Of a stretch of 64,000 nucleotides of DNA, positions 36,314-49,371 are shown piece after piece. A program made the position numbers and the translations under genes. The notes under the pieces were generated by a model. It searched no databases. It was not told the origin of the DNA and saw only the letters and a program-made list of their open reading frames with translations. The stretch's first letter is position 1. Each line of letters starts with the position of its first letter. Source of the DNA: Aquilaria yunnanensis (lineage: Eukaryota; Streptophyta; Magnoliopsida; Malvales; Thymelaeaceae); assembly GCA_039654915.1 (NCBI GenBank), contig CM077597.1:27130001-27194000 (forward strand), in the 5' to 3' direction.

Positions 36314-36458
36314 GTTTACTTCCTGCAGTGATGATCCATTATAGAGCACATATAATGATCATAGGTATTTCATTGGTACTTGACATTAGCAGCTAACCAA
36401 ACTGAGTTCATGTATGTAGGTGCATGCAATGCAACTATATGCTATGTACATGTATAAA

Positions 36459-36474
36459 CCATGCTCTGATACCA
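36459..36474 (-). other. Primer-binding site of chromovirus B
   Basis: The minus strand reads TGGTATCAGAGCATGG five bases after the 5' LTR. This is the initiator tRNA-Met site, fully preserved over its first 12 bases. Confidence 0.9.
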
Positions 36475-36479
36475 ACTTT

Positions 36480-38937
36480 CATTACCCACTTCGGGGCAGT
36501 CCAATTATGGTACCAAAATTGTACGTTTAAACTCCCAGGATTGGTAATGTTCTGCAGGCCATCAGAACACTACCCTTAGTGTACATACCCAAGTGGCCTT
36601 TTTGGGCACTATGTAAACACATGCATATTGGTCCAACCATCACACACATATTCACATTTCATGCACACCATGGCAGCAAAGAAGGAAAACACTAGCACAA
36701 ATCTTAATCTTGGCTACCACACATTAGGCAATGTTGTTAAGTTTTAGTGACCAGCCACTGCACTTGTAACTTCCACTAATAAATTGTATCTTTCTAGCCA
36801 TATACTACATGTTTTCTTTGCTCCATTACCAATTAGAGACTTAGAGAAAATCAAGGAATTTTTTTTTTTACATCAATAGCCCACCTATGGACCAAGTTAT
36901 GCATTTTTAAAGTTGGTTACAAAATTCTGACTAAATGAACAGTAACTTAGCCAACTTTGCAACGTCATATCTTTGGCTACAGGGCTCTGAATTCCGAAAT
37001 CCTAGTTCAACCTCTAGATATTATCTAGGTGTGGTTAAAATTTCATACCAAAATTCCTTCCACACAAGGAGATATAGAACTTTAAGTCCAAAGTAAAAAA
37101 TCTGGTCACTTTATGACCATTTTGTCCATAAAAAATTTCACAATTGTGCAAACACTTCATTCACAATGGGAAAACCCTCCAAAGCTATCCCATATATTTC
37201 CATTTCACATATGAATTACATTCCCTTGCTTTTAATAACTTTATGTGGCCAAAAAAGAATTTACAACTAAGCAGCCCATCATTCATACTTAGGCAGCTTT
37301 GCACCAGATTACTTACTAGCCAAAACATTACTCAAATGTTCACATACTTATCTCATTTTACATACACTACATGTACATGCATACATGAACTACAATATGG
37401 TCTTAACTTAGAAAAATACGCACCCTAGGTTACAGGAGTGCCTGAGACACAATGGACTCCAGAAACAGGATACTGGACAGCTGCTGCACAACACAATACG
37501 AAATGTGCTCCTAAAATCACCAAACTTTCCAGATCAGAACTAGACACATGGAAGTTCATGTACTTGAAATTTCAGATCAAAATTCAAACCGAAAAGGTCA
37601 GTTTGAATGTGATATTTCTGCTGGACCTGAAATGACAGAATTGAGGGGACTAAGTTTATTGAGAAACTTAGCAAGGGTAACACTTGAATTCAATAGGAAA
37701 TGTGACCATCATTAAAACCTGCATCAAAAGACACTAAAACACAAAAAACACAATGCATATATACAAGATATAGCAATCAAATGCAGCAGCCATTCACAAC
37801 CAACAAACACATGAAATGCAACAGCAACAGTAACCATAGATTAGTCCGTAAAAAATGCAATAAACTTAAATAAATCACTATGGAAGCTCTCCTAAAGCTA
37901 ATTCTTGGTCTTAGGAGGTTTTTAACAGTAATTAGTACTAACTTTTGTGCCCTAGAAACCCAGAAATTCGCTGCCATCACTGTGCACTTCACACTAAGTC
38001 ACAAAACCTTCAATAAGTGCACTCCCCTTACTAAGCTTGGTTCATCAAGCTCATGGCTCACTTCCAAGCTTAGCCCTAGCTCCATGGATACTTGAAAATA
38101 CAGTAAATAATCCATGAGAGCAAGAGATCCTTTACCTTGATAGGTATGCTGAAATTGATGCTTGATTCTAGGTGCACTCAAGCAATAGCACCAAATAGCT
38201 TCCAATTATGCTTCCTTGACTTCAATTGCAAGTAGTTTTGAGTGTAAAGGTATGGTGGCTATGTAGGAAGTGTGGAGGAGAGGGCTGGATTCTTTTTTGC
38301 TGGTGGAGGCTGAAATTTGGGAGATAAGGACCAATAATGGACACTTATATGGTCTTAAGTGCACTAAATGCACTTAACAAGTTTAACCAAGCTTTATGTC
38401 ATTTTCCTTGCTACAAGACCATGGTTTCTTTACCTTAATCTCTTGGCCCACATTTGACCTCCTTATCCAATGCCATAGCAGCCCTCCTTATGTGGGATAA
38501 CCCCACAAAACATCCATTCGACTTAAGTCATAAGCATGGACAACCAAAGGCACACTATAGGACACTTAAATCCTTAAAGCCTTTTTGTGTTTTCCTTTGT
38601 CCATACTTGTCTTCTATAAGCAATTTGTTCCTTCAATAGCACTTTCATACCATTCATATCCTTCCCATAACTCTCCAAATCTCTTTTGTGAAAGTTTTGC
38701 AATTGAGTACCCGAATTTCCAAAATCTTACAATAAAGTCCATAGGTTGTGTGACAAACAAGCAATCCTTAAGGATTTTCTTGAGGACCAAGTTACCAACT
38801 TGGAACACTTTTAAGGAGGTGTTGATCATGCTTTTTACCCCCCACACTTGAATCACTATGGTAAGAATTACACAATATAATGGTTTTTAGCTATTATGAC
38901 AAACTTGTAATTCTCCCATTTTTGTGAGGTAGTAACA
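36480..38937 (-). repeat. 5' LTR of chromovirus B
   Basis: 2,458 bp, starts TGTTAC on the minus strand at 38937. Its end next to the PBS reads TAATG instead of TAACA, two transitions that destroy the terminal CA. Collinear with 26424-28907. Confidence 0.9.
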
Positions 38938-38942
38938 ATAAA

Positions 38943-40069
38943 CAAAGAAGACTATCATTGGAATCACATAATCACTTTTATTGATCTATTTTTTATATAA
39001 GTCATTGTGAAATATGGGGGCCATATCATGTTTCTTTTCACAATGGTTTCAGATGTTTTTTAACTTTAGTGGATGATTGTTCTGGTTTCACATGGTTGTA
39101 ACTCCTCAAACCTAAGTCTGATGTGATTTCCATCATCCCAAAATTTTTCAAAATGCTAGAAACTCAATTCAATGCCAAGATAAAAAAATTTTCATTCTAA
39201 TAATGCTCCAGAGTTGGCTTTCCATGATTTATTCTGTTCATTGGGGGTAACCCACTAGTTTTCATGTGTTGAACGGACACAGCAAAACTCCGTCGCAGAA
39301 AGAAAACACCAGTACCTACTGAATGTTGCTTAGGCCCTCTACTTCCTATCTTGGGTTCCTCTCCAGTTATGGTCTAATTGTGTACTCACTGCTATATATT
39401 TGATAAACCATACCCCATCAGCACTTCTGCCTAACCAGATTCCTTATGAAGTCCTACACAGAACAAGTGCAGATTATTCACATTTTTTAGTCTTTGACTG
39501 CCCGGTTATTGCTTCTACCCTTACGACGATGAGGACCAAGTTTGATCCATGATCTTGAATTTGTGTAGTCATTTGATACCCACCAAGAATTAAGGGACAC
39601 CATCTATATGATGTTGCCACGAAACAAGTCTTTGTTTCTCGAGAAGTCATGTTTCAAGATGAGATTTTTCCCTTCCACATGATTACCCCTTCAGATGGAT
39701 TAGTTGATTCCTTTTTGGATTTTTTTCTACCTTTCTCACACAAGGTCTATGACTCCATGCATGATACTAATACATCATCTTCGCACCAACATGGGAGAGT
39801 AATTTGCACTAAGATCACTTCAGCTTCACCTATTACTACTCCTAGCTCAAATGAGAACCTTGCACATACTTCGAATCTAAGACGGTACTCATGGATTCAC
39901 AAACCTTCATCCTACCTTCAAGATTATCATTGCAACCTTAGCTCCCATTAGGCTTTCTCTTCCATTTACTCAACGCCAAACCCTCTCCAGAAGGTTCTAT
40001 CATATCAACCTCTATCCATTTTGAATAAGCATTTTGTAATGCAATTTTCTTCTAATTTTGAACCTCAGT
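38943..40069 (+). pseudogene. Copia A integrase remnant
   Basis: The coding sense resumes directly after the chromovirus target duplication. The first catalytic Asp region is visible as 'TLVDDCSGFTW' near 39060-39090. The second catalytic Asp position, in 'N-N-A-P-E-L' near 39200, has Asn. The catalytic Glu region 'SVAERK' is kept in part near 39285-39305. A one-base frameshift and several stops lie between. A later open piece at 39649-39951 covers the linker towards RT. The sequence is cut at 40069 by element C in the codons for 'EPQFY', and the frame picks up at 50251. Confidence 0.85.
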
Positions 40070-40074
40070 TTTAT

Positions 40075-42864
40075 TGTGGTGAAACAGGGCCCTAGTGCCC
40101 TGATTTGCTAACACTGGTAGGCTTTTAGGGAACTATGATCCCACTTAGATTACAATTGGCCAGTTATTACTCGTGAAGTATCTTAAATCATTACGTGGAA
40201 CTAGTTACTTAGCCTACCCTGCATAAAAAATATGCATGCATCATCCTGGCTATGTGATAACAATAAATTAAAACAATATTGAAAATAGTGCCGTGGCAGT
40301 TAACAAAAAAACAATTCAAAACAAGCCAAGATGTTAAAAAACTGTAGTTAATTTAACTTCAAGTAACAACTATGTGCATACTTCACAAACTTATATGCAC
40401 CCAAATGTTTCCCTAGTGTTATAAACACCAACGGACACAAGTCGAGGCAATCTCTTTGTATGAAAATACTATACATATAGAACAAACAACATATATCTAC
40501 TAAGATCTATCCTTAGCTCTTCACCCAAGCAAGCTAGCTTCGATTGATGAGCCACGCTTTTCGTGTACTCACTTTGCCTCAAACTGTAAGGCAAACACTT
40601 AGTTCAGCACTAGCTTATACTACAAGTGGCTTTAAAACATAAAATTTTCCCCACTTAGAGAGTACCTTCAAACCAAAAACACTTAGCCTTAGCAACTATG
40701 CCTTACTAACTGATAAGCCCGACTAGCCTGTTGAATACCTGCACAACACTTAAGGGGTGAGTACTCTAAAACATTCAGTAAAGGATTTGGCACCTGCAGG
40801 GGGAAACAAATGCAAACATGCAATGCACAACAAACATATATTTATATAAATAATAAATAGAACAAAACAAGCAATCAAACAACACAACAAGAAAAACACA
40901 AGCAATTAATAAACAACAACGGTAATGCAATGTAACGTTTGGATGGATGAGTGAATGCACATGTTTATGCACTTAGGACTTCCTTACACCTTGAAGGTGT
41001 TCTCAACTATCATGAGGTCATATAGCTAGGGTACTTGGATACTAGCCCTCGTATCCGATGTTATCACTTGATTAAACCTCATGAAGTCCTCCTTACAAGT
41101 GCTTTAAGTAAGCCGTCATTTACTTGACTTTGCCCGCCTTTTATGGGCTCCTTAGAGTAAATCATCATTTAATCACCTCTTACCCATAACATCCCTTTAC
41201 TTGATATTCTAGGTAATTGAACTTAATGATCAAACCTTGCCAAGTCCCATTGAACTCAACTCGGGCAACTTAGTGCATTTGCTTACCGAGCCCATTAACT
41301 TGGTTGGGACCTCTTGGGCACCACTCAATGCCTGGACATGCTTAGCCTCTAACCTTGGGTCATCAAGTGTCCCAGACCCTTCTCGAGTTCCTCTCCAAAG
41401 CTGAAGGTTCACAACCTCACCCTTTGCCCATTGGAGGACTCGTACAATACTAGGTCCCTCCTTAGTACCCTATTAGTGACTTAAGGTACCTTACCTATCT
41501 ACTTTTCCTTAGCTTTCTTAACCATTCACTTTTTACCCACTTATCGATGCATACTTAAATCTTAGGGGCACCTTTAAGTCATGTTAGGATGGCACCTAAG
41601 CCTTAGGAATTGATTTGGGACACTTAGAAACAAGGTTGGCACAATTTAGACATAATGCTGCAGCATTGCATATTGTGGTGTGACAACATTTTGATTTTAT
41701 AGAACTGCTAGAAATGATGCGATAGCAGTGAAAAACTTGATGTGATAGCATTACACATTTTAGGCATCCTTTCTTCCTTTTGAGCTCGATACGTTCGCAT
41801 CAAAATAATCAATGTGACCGCACTAACCCTAAGAGCTACTTTTCTTCACCCCTTTCTCAACCAATCTTGCTCCATAGCTTTCCCAAACCAGTTCTAATCA
41901 CTTTTGGCTCATTCCAAATCTCTACCAAGTATTCTAAAATTAATTATGCATCATTTAATCAAGCCATAACATAAACCCCTTACCTCAAATGAAGATTTTC
42001 CTAAATCAAGCAACTATTCACTTCAAGTTCTGTTAGAGTTCCTTCAAGTTCCAAGGTTGAATTCAACCAAATTGGACAATAATGGCATGAAATTAAGGCC
42101 AATTCTAACCATTTAACAAGCTTAGAACTAACCCACAAGGATAAAATATGCTTACCTTAGGCTTTGAACCAAGAACTTGCAAGAATAACTTCAAATGCAC
42201 CAAATACACCATAAATGAGCTAAGGGCTTGTTGGGATGGCTTTGGGACCTTCAATTTTTATGGAATTTTGGGTAGATTGGGAATTTTGATAAGGAGGAGA
42301 CATGGAGAAAGGAGAGATTTGAAAATGGTGGACAGAGGAAATGATGAATAGTTCCATCTTCTCCAATTATAAAGCCAACCATTCCAACTTAGCACAATTC
42401 TCTTCCACATGTCACTTTGGCCCTCAAACCTAGCTTTGAATCACTTAGGCCACTTAAAAGCTTTCTACACCATCACTCCTTGGTCCCATTGAAAGCTTTT
42501 TCGTACCCAAAAAATTTTCCCTTAAGTCACCTAAGCCATTATGAGACATAACAGCTCAATTTCTCACTTTACAGTTAACTTTCACTTTTGGTTCAAATGG
42601 TTAGAAACACTCATGGTCTTAAATTATTTAGCTCAAAACACTTGCATGAACCTAATTTCACCAAAATTATGGTCATTCCACTGACCTGGGCCAAAATTAC
42701 CATTTTTCCCTTTTTACCCTTTAGGTGCCAATTAACACTTAGGAACCCTTATGGAGCTCACTTTAGTTGCTTGGCTTGTTTAATAAAACTTATTTGAGGA
42801 AAATAACTTTGGATTTACTTACCTTGGCATCCAAACTAGCAGAAGTACTTGCAAAGCCTTCACA
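40075..42864 (-). repeat. 3' LTR of element C
   Basis: 2,790 bp, starting TGTGAAGG (minus strand, 42864) and ending CACCACA (40075). Collinear with 47347-50245, 32178-34829 and 55893-58499, but it has a different central stretch where the solo LTRs have the GGCGACGCGTCGCC region. Confidence 0.92.
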
Positions 42865-42880
42865 TTCTCCCCACCTTAAG
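42865..42880 (-). other. Polypurine tract of element C
   Basis: The minus strand reads CTTAAGGTGGGGAGAA before the LTR start TGTGAAGG. It is nearly the same as that of chromovirus B (AAGGAGGGGAGGA), supporting common ancestry. Confidence 0.85.
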
Positions 42881-45800
42881 AAATTTGGTCCTCAAAATTT
42901 TGATTCTTAATTGAGCACCACACTTGGATGATAATCCTTTTACATCCTGCTTAGTTTTCTTACTCATGGTCTTTTCCTTACTATGTTTGCCCATACCTTC
43001 TTAACCACAAGCTCATTTCATGTCCTTAGCTTCTTGACTTATCGGTCAAGCTTGTTAAGGTACTCATTTGAAGACCTTTCCTTGGAGGCATTACTTCTGG
43101 GGTGGAAGCTTTGCCTTGATTCACAAGGCACATCCTCATACTCTTAATTTTCACTTAAACCATGTAACTTGGAGCTAACTTGTTCCCTTTTGGGCATTCT
43201 CCCTGTTGGGGTACTTTTAGGAGTGCTTAGTCTCCTACACGAAGTCTTTACCCTTGGTGGGACTTACCACAATCTTATATCTCACTTAGACTTTCAAGCA
43301 TCACTTTGGTGTTTCTTGGTCACCACCACCTTAGGGCTTTTGGCATAATTCAACTTGGCAACACTTGCACTGATTTTAGGTATTTAATCCACCTTGGGTA
43401 CATTACAATTTGATTGTCACATAGTGCCCTTTAGTACTCACGACACTCTTTTGGCTTAGCAACTCTTATGCCTGACTTAGGCACTCAAGCCAATTCTTAG
43501 GTGCACCCTTAAATCTTTTTGTCCCTTAATGCCATAGGCACATACTTTCCATGATAATTTATCCTTGGCATCATTTCCTTTTAGTGCCTTGAGTATGGTA
43601 TCCTTTTTTTTTAGACTTACCATTAGCTTTCTTAGGTTGTTATTTCACACTTACTACGTTAGGGTTCCTTAGCCACTTTAGGCACTCATAAGCTTGACAC
43701 CCTTGCTACAGTATAGGTTCTTTAGTCTACATAGACTTCTCGTATTTTAGGGGTCCTTGGGTGTACCATATACTACCCAATTCTTCAAAACTTGACTCCT
43801 CTAGGTAATCATTGAACATGCTCAGGTCCTTGACTACTCTTTAGTCATTTAGTCACCTCTTGGCCATTAAGTCTTAAGACACTCCTCGCATGTTCCATCA
43901 CTCTTTATTACTTAGGAGTCATTCCTTAATTAGCTTGGCCTCCTCTAGCTGTAGGGTATTTTAAGCCATAGTAGCCTTTTCTTAGGCCTCTTGAAATTAT
44001 TTAAGGCCAATTTTTAGCGCCATTAATCAATTTGCTTAGGTGCTTTAAATAACCCACACTGTCCAACATGTCACTACCATGACCCCTTAGGCCTTAGCTT
44101 AATTACTAGGCCACCTTGGTGTATACTTGGCATTGAGTTCTCTTAGGATCCATGAGCCTTCTTAACTTTTCTTAGGAAGCCTTAGGACTTTTGGTGTTTA
44201 ACCTTTCATGGTCCCCTTTTAGCTCTTACACTTGGGTACACTTTGTGTTCCACAACTCATGTCACACCTTTGGCCTTAGAAATTTTGGTTGACAATGTTT
44301 TAACTTAGCACTCAACAATTGGGGCCTTCATACTTATCTTGGTTTCTCATGGAATCCATAGGGTCTTTCTTAATACCCCAACCCCATCAAGTTAACACAA
44401 TTCGAGTGCCACCCATGAGTGTTCTTCACATACTCGTATACTTGAATGAGACTTACTGACCTTATGCTTTCTTTGTGACCACTTTGGTGCTTACATCTTA
44501 CGTCTTGACAATTGGGTACATCTTTAGGTCTTTATCTTAATAGCCCATTCTTGTGCACTAACCACCATGATTACTTAGTGTGATTTACACATTCATAGCC
44601 CATAGTGTGCGCACCCTTAGGCTTTCCTAAGGCTTACAACCTCTTTATGCCAGCGGAAGTCTTACTTGGCACATCTTTAGCCCATATTTTAGTTAAGCAC
44701 ATGAAGTGTCCTTGAACACTAAGATTTCCTAGAGCCTTTATTATGACTCATTCTCATGGGTTCTTAGTGATTCAAGGCTATCATTTTGTAACTTAACTTT
44801 TGGGACTCTCTGGGTAGTTCCAACTGCGTTAGCTTCAACAAGATTACCTTAATGTTTTAGATCTTTTCTTGGCCACCCACTTGCTCAAGAGTCTTTTTTA
44901 GTCATAAGCTAACCACACTTAGACTCTTAAACTACTTAGGTAACTTCATACCTCTAGGACAATAAGAATACCATTTACTTCTTAGGCTTAGCATGCTCAC
45001 TTAATTTTTCAGTGAACCTCAACTTTCATTTTCCTTGAACTCACTAATGAGGATATTAACTCTACTCACACATAGCTCCATCTTGAGTTTTCTATATTTA
45101 AGGCCCTAACTTGACATTTACAGCCATCTATACTTTTGTCATTTCTCTCTAATTTATTCAGTACCCCTCGATAGTGGAGTATAGTTTGGACCTTAGAGTC
45201 CTCTTTCTTATGAACCTTTAGGTTAACTTAGGTCTACACTTTTAGCTTTTTGGTTTAAAGCTTTCTTAGCACCTTCAAACCGACAAAGAGCCCCATTATC
45301 TAAATTGATTGAACTCCTAAACATTTGAGAACACTGCCTAACTCATTTTCACTCTGAAAGAGTAGCCTTAGGTCAACACAGAACATAACAAAAATACTAG
45401 GGATAAGTCTTCTACTTGGAGTTCATTCTGTCTCCATGGCTGTTCTCATCATCTATAGGCCCTGGTTTTTTAAAATTGTTTAAGGGGACTCCTTTTTAAC
45501 TTACTTAGGTTGTCCTTAAAGCCACCTGGCTAATGGTGCTTTCATGCTCCCCCTTACACTCCCATTGTGGGTTCTAATTTCTTAGGGATCCAAATGTTAC
45601 CCTTTTAGTCTTTAAGGCTCAAGTTAACTCTTGAACCTTGACCAACTTATCAAAATCAATGGATTCTTCTTCTTGAGGAACTATACCTTTATAGACAACT
45701 TCACAATTTTGAGATTTGTGGGTTATGGTTTTTAACCTTCACTTAACTAACTTTTCACAATTACCATGAGTCCTTAAGGTTACACTTACTTTTCTTCACT

Positions 45801-47329
45801 CACAAATTTAGGTTCCTAGAGGTAACTCTTGGCTTTTTAAGCCCTTTTACCTTAGTTATGGGTGTTTGGAGAATTCAATCTTGCCTTACTTTGTAACCCT
45901 TAGTAACTTGTGTGCAACACTTCTTAGAGTTTGACCAGTCATAACTGTCTTAGAGGGGTCCTTCCTTAAACTGTCCTTATAATCATAAAATATTCCTTGC
46001 ACTATAGGTACAAGTTCGATCAACTTAAGGCTTAACCTATGGCATGACTTACCAACTCTTCCATGCAAGTCACCCTTACTCTCTGGATTCTTCCAAGGGT
46101 CATTTATGACTGGCATGGTTAAGTCAACTCTTCTGCCTCATAATCAATCCCTTTCGTAAGCGTTGCTGCCCCAAGCAATAAACCACAACCATAGATCATT
46201 GCATACCTGCTACCCTTAAGCTTCTAAGTGAAACCTTAATCACTCTAAGGTTCTAATCAAAACTTACCCCTTTTTGGGCTTTTATTGGTTCACATGCCCA
46301 CACTTTTTTCACAATCCTACCTTTCTAGGTAGGCTAGTTACAACCACAGATAGCAGTTTAAACAATAAAAAAAACCTACTACTATGCTGTAAACTTAAAG
46401 GTACCTCTTTTTTTTCTTGTCGATTCCTTGACCAATCAATTGGTTTGAATAAGTCTTCTTGGTTGCCTTTGAGAACTAGAAACACTTTCTTGGTGATTAA
46501 GGTGTTCTTAACCTTATCCTTGTGTAGGCCTTGACCTCGAGCATATTCATGCCCTTAGTCCTTTACCTTCCTAGCTTCCAAACACCTAGCACATAACCCC
46601 CATTTTTTTTAATTTGTGTTGCTCTTCCTTCGTTCTCCCATGGGTTCCATGGACTTCAGATTAAATGGTCCTTGTCAAGCTCTTGCTTTGGGCTTCAACT
46701 TACCTTGGGCTGGAGATATTATTTTCTTGGCCCGGATGCATATATGGTCCTAGTGCACCTTAGCTTTTACCCCATGGCCTAACACTCTCTTAGTGTCCAT
46801 GTTGCCTTTGACCTTGGCTAATGATGGTTCACTTGGCCTTAGTGCACCATTTGTGACTTAGTGCCCCTTGGCTTTCACCCTTAGGCTCTTCGACTACTTG
46901 CCTAATTCTGTCCTTATCCACATAACTGTAAAAATTTCCTTGACCTTGGTCTTGCCTTTAGGGTGAGGATTCTTCCCTTGGTCTCATTGTACTAGTAGGC
47001 CTTAGCATACTTTGACCCTTACCCATTAGGCATTAACCACAATCTCCCATTCTTCGAAGGTTGAGCATGCACCTTGGGCTGCTCACACCATGGTGCTACC
47101 GGGACTGTACAACGAAATTGCCACCTTCCCTACGGCTAACACCATAGGGCCACTTGGACCTTTGCTCTATCCTTTTCCTCAATACAAAAACCTTTTCGAG
47201 TTCCTATTGATATATTTGCAACCAAAGCCAAATGACAACTCCGTGAACACTTATAAGTAGTACTAACCACACTCAACACAAGGACATACTTGGATCTTAG
47301 TCACTTATTACCTCTACAAGGACCATTTA
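42881..47329 (-). other. Non-coding internal region of element C
   Basis: About 4.4 kb rich in CTTAGG/CCTTAGG words on the plus strand. Only short traces of chromovirus pol are seen, at 42881-42900 and about 43150-43260 (the region coding 'KLAP-Y' in relatives). The rest gives no recognisable protein on either strand. The CTTAGG richness is low-complexity drift and is not a telomere array, as the words are irregularly spaced. Confidence 0.6.
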
Positions 47330-47344
47330 CTTGCTCTGATACCA
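47330..47344 (-). other. Primer-binding site of element C
   Basis: The minus strand reads TGGTATCAGAGCAAG two bases after the LTR end, the initiator tRNA-Met site. Confidence 0.9.
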
Positions 47345-48077
47345 ACTATGGTAGAACAGGGCCTTAGTGCCAAATTTGCTAACACTAGTAGGCTCTTAGG
47401 GCTGAGGTTACAATTGGCTAGTTATTACTCATGAAATATCATAACGTGCAATTTGTTACTTAGCCTACCCTACATAGAAAATATGCATGCATCATCCTGG
47501 CTATGTGATAACAATAATTAAAACAAAATTGAAAACAGTGCCACCATAGTTAACAAAAATAAAATTCAAAACAAACCATGACGTAAAAAAGCTTTAGTTG
47601 CTTTAACTTCAAGTAACAACTATGTGTATACTTTTCAAACTTATATGCACCCAAATGTAACCCTAGTGTTATACACACCAATGGGCACTAGTAGAGGCAA
47701 TCTCTTATTTAAAAATACCATGCATATAGATAAAAAAACATATATCTACAAAGATCCATCCTTAGCTCTTCACCCAAGCAAGCTAGCTTCAAGTGATGAA
47801 CCACACTTTTCTTGTACTCACTTAGCTTCAAACTGTAAGGCAAACACTTTGGTCAGTGCTAGCTTATACTACAAATGGCTTAAAAACATAAGATTTTCCC
47901 CACTTAGAGAGTACTTTCAAACCAATAAAACTTAGCTTTAACAGCTGCCGTTTACAAACTGTTAAGCCTGATTGGCTCACTTAATACCCACACAACACTT
48001 AAGGGGTGAGTACTCAAAAGTACTCAGTAAGGGATTTGGTACCTGCAGGGGGAAACGAATCCAAGCATGCAAAGCAC

Positions 48078-48200
48078 AACAAACATATATTTATATAAAT
48101 AACAAATAGAACAAACCAAGCTATCAAATAACACAACAAACAAATATTTATAAAAATAAAAAATATAACAAACCAAGCTATCAAATAACACAACAAACAA
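48078..48200. repeat. Two-unit 57-bp tandem repeat in element C LTR
   Basis: A 33-bp core is identical at 48111-48143 and 48168-48200, with similar flanks. The partner LTR has a single copy, so the duplication followed insertion. Confidence 0.8.
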
Positions 48201-49274
48201 TAAACACAAGCAATTAATAAATGACAATAATAATGCAATGTACTGTATGGATGGATGAGTGAATGCACATGTTTATGCACTTAGGACTCCTTTACACCTG
48301 AAGGTGTTCTTACCTACCATGAGCTCATATGGCTGGGGTACTTAGATACTGGCCCTTGTTTCTAATGCTAGCACTTGATTAAATTGCATGAAGTCCTCCT
48401 TACAGGCACTTTAAGCAAGCTATTGCTTAGTTGACCTTGTCCGTCTTTTACTGGCTATTTAGAGTAAATCATCATTTAATCACCTCTTACTCGTAACTTC
48501 CTCTTACTTGTTATGCTGGGTAATTAAATGTAGAGGCCAAACTTCACCAAGTCCTCTTGAACTTGATTTGGGGAACTTAGTGGATTCACTTACCAAGCTA
48601 ATTAAATCAATTAGGACTTCTTGGGCACCGCTCAATGCCCAGAGAACCTTGGCCTCTATCCTTGGGTCATCAAGCATCCTGGACTCTTCTCGGGCCCTGT
48701 TCCAATGCCAAAGGTTCACTACGTCAACCCATGGCCATTGGAAGATTCATACAATACTAGGTCCCTCCTTAGTACCCTATTTGTGACTTTAGGTACCTCA
48801 CCAATCCAATTTTCCTTAGCCCTCTTAACCACCCACATATTACCCGCTTATTGATGTATACTTAAATCTTAGGAGCACATTTGAGCTATGTTAGGATGCC
48901 ACCTAAGCCTTAGGAATTGATTTGGGACACTTAGAAACAAGGTTAGCACAATTCAGCCACAATGCTATAGCATTGCATATTATCATATGACAGCATTGTG
49001 ATTTTATGGAAGCTGCTAGAAATGATGAGATAACAACAGAAAACTTGATGTGACAGCATTACACATTTCAAGTAGCCTTTTCTTCCTCTTGAGCTTGATG
49101 TGATTGTATCAAAAAAATAAATGTGACCGCATTAATCGCTGGAGCTACCTTTCTTCGCCCCTTTCTTGGCCAATCTTGCTCCAAACTTTACTCAAACCAC
49201 TTCCAATCACTTTTGGCTCATTTCAACTCTCTCCCAATTGTTCTAACACTACTTATGCATCATTTAACCATACC

Positions 49275-49371
49275 ATAACATAAATCCTTTTCCTCAAATG
49301 AAGATTTATAACATAAATCTCTTACCTCAAAGATTTATAACATAAATCCCTTACCTCAAATGAAGACTTTC
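49275..49371. repeat. Three-unit short tandem repeat in element C LTR
   Basis: Three units of 29-33 bp sharing ATAACATAAATC and TACCTCAAA. The partner LTR (near 41970-42000) has one. Confidence 0.8.

Larger units (their letters stand above)
26424..38937 (-). mobile_element. Chromovirus B (Ty3/gypsy, Tekay/Del-like), itself hit by a solo LTR
   Basis: Two LTRs of about 2.5 kb with perfect TGTTAC...GTAACA ends at the low-coordinate copy, an initiator-Met-type PBS (36474-36459), gag (36313-34835), pol (32172-28920) with C-terminal chromodomain, and a PPT (28925-28908). Target duplication CTAAA (26419-26423) versus ATAAA (38938-38942) differs at one base. RT before integrase, a GPY/F-type module and a chromodomain place it among chromoviruses; long LTRs and the Met PBS suit the Tekay/Del clade. 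The solo LTR at 32178-34829 sits between gag and protease. Copia A frames join across this insertion without gap. Confidence 0.93.

Noticed and set aside
36459..36474. tRNA-like sequences (initiator Met type at 36459, 47330 and 24638; Asp type at 10615)
   Set aside because: Only the 3'-end complement is present, directly next to LTRs. These are primer-binding sites and no cloverleaf is present.
42881..47329. Telomere-like CCTTAGG/CTTAGGC words
   Set aside because: The words are scattered and not tandem, so this is compositional bias of a decayed non-coding element.
47624..47935. 103-codon frame on the plus strand
   Set aside because: It lies inside the 5' LTR of element C and is antisense to the element, with stops in the other LTR.
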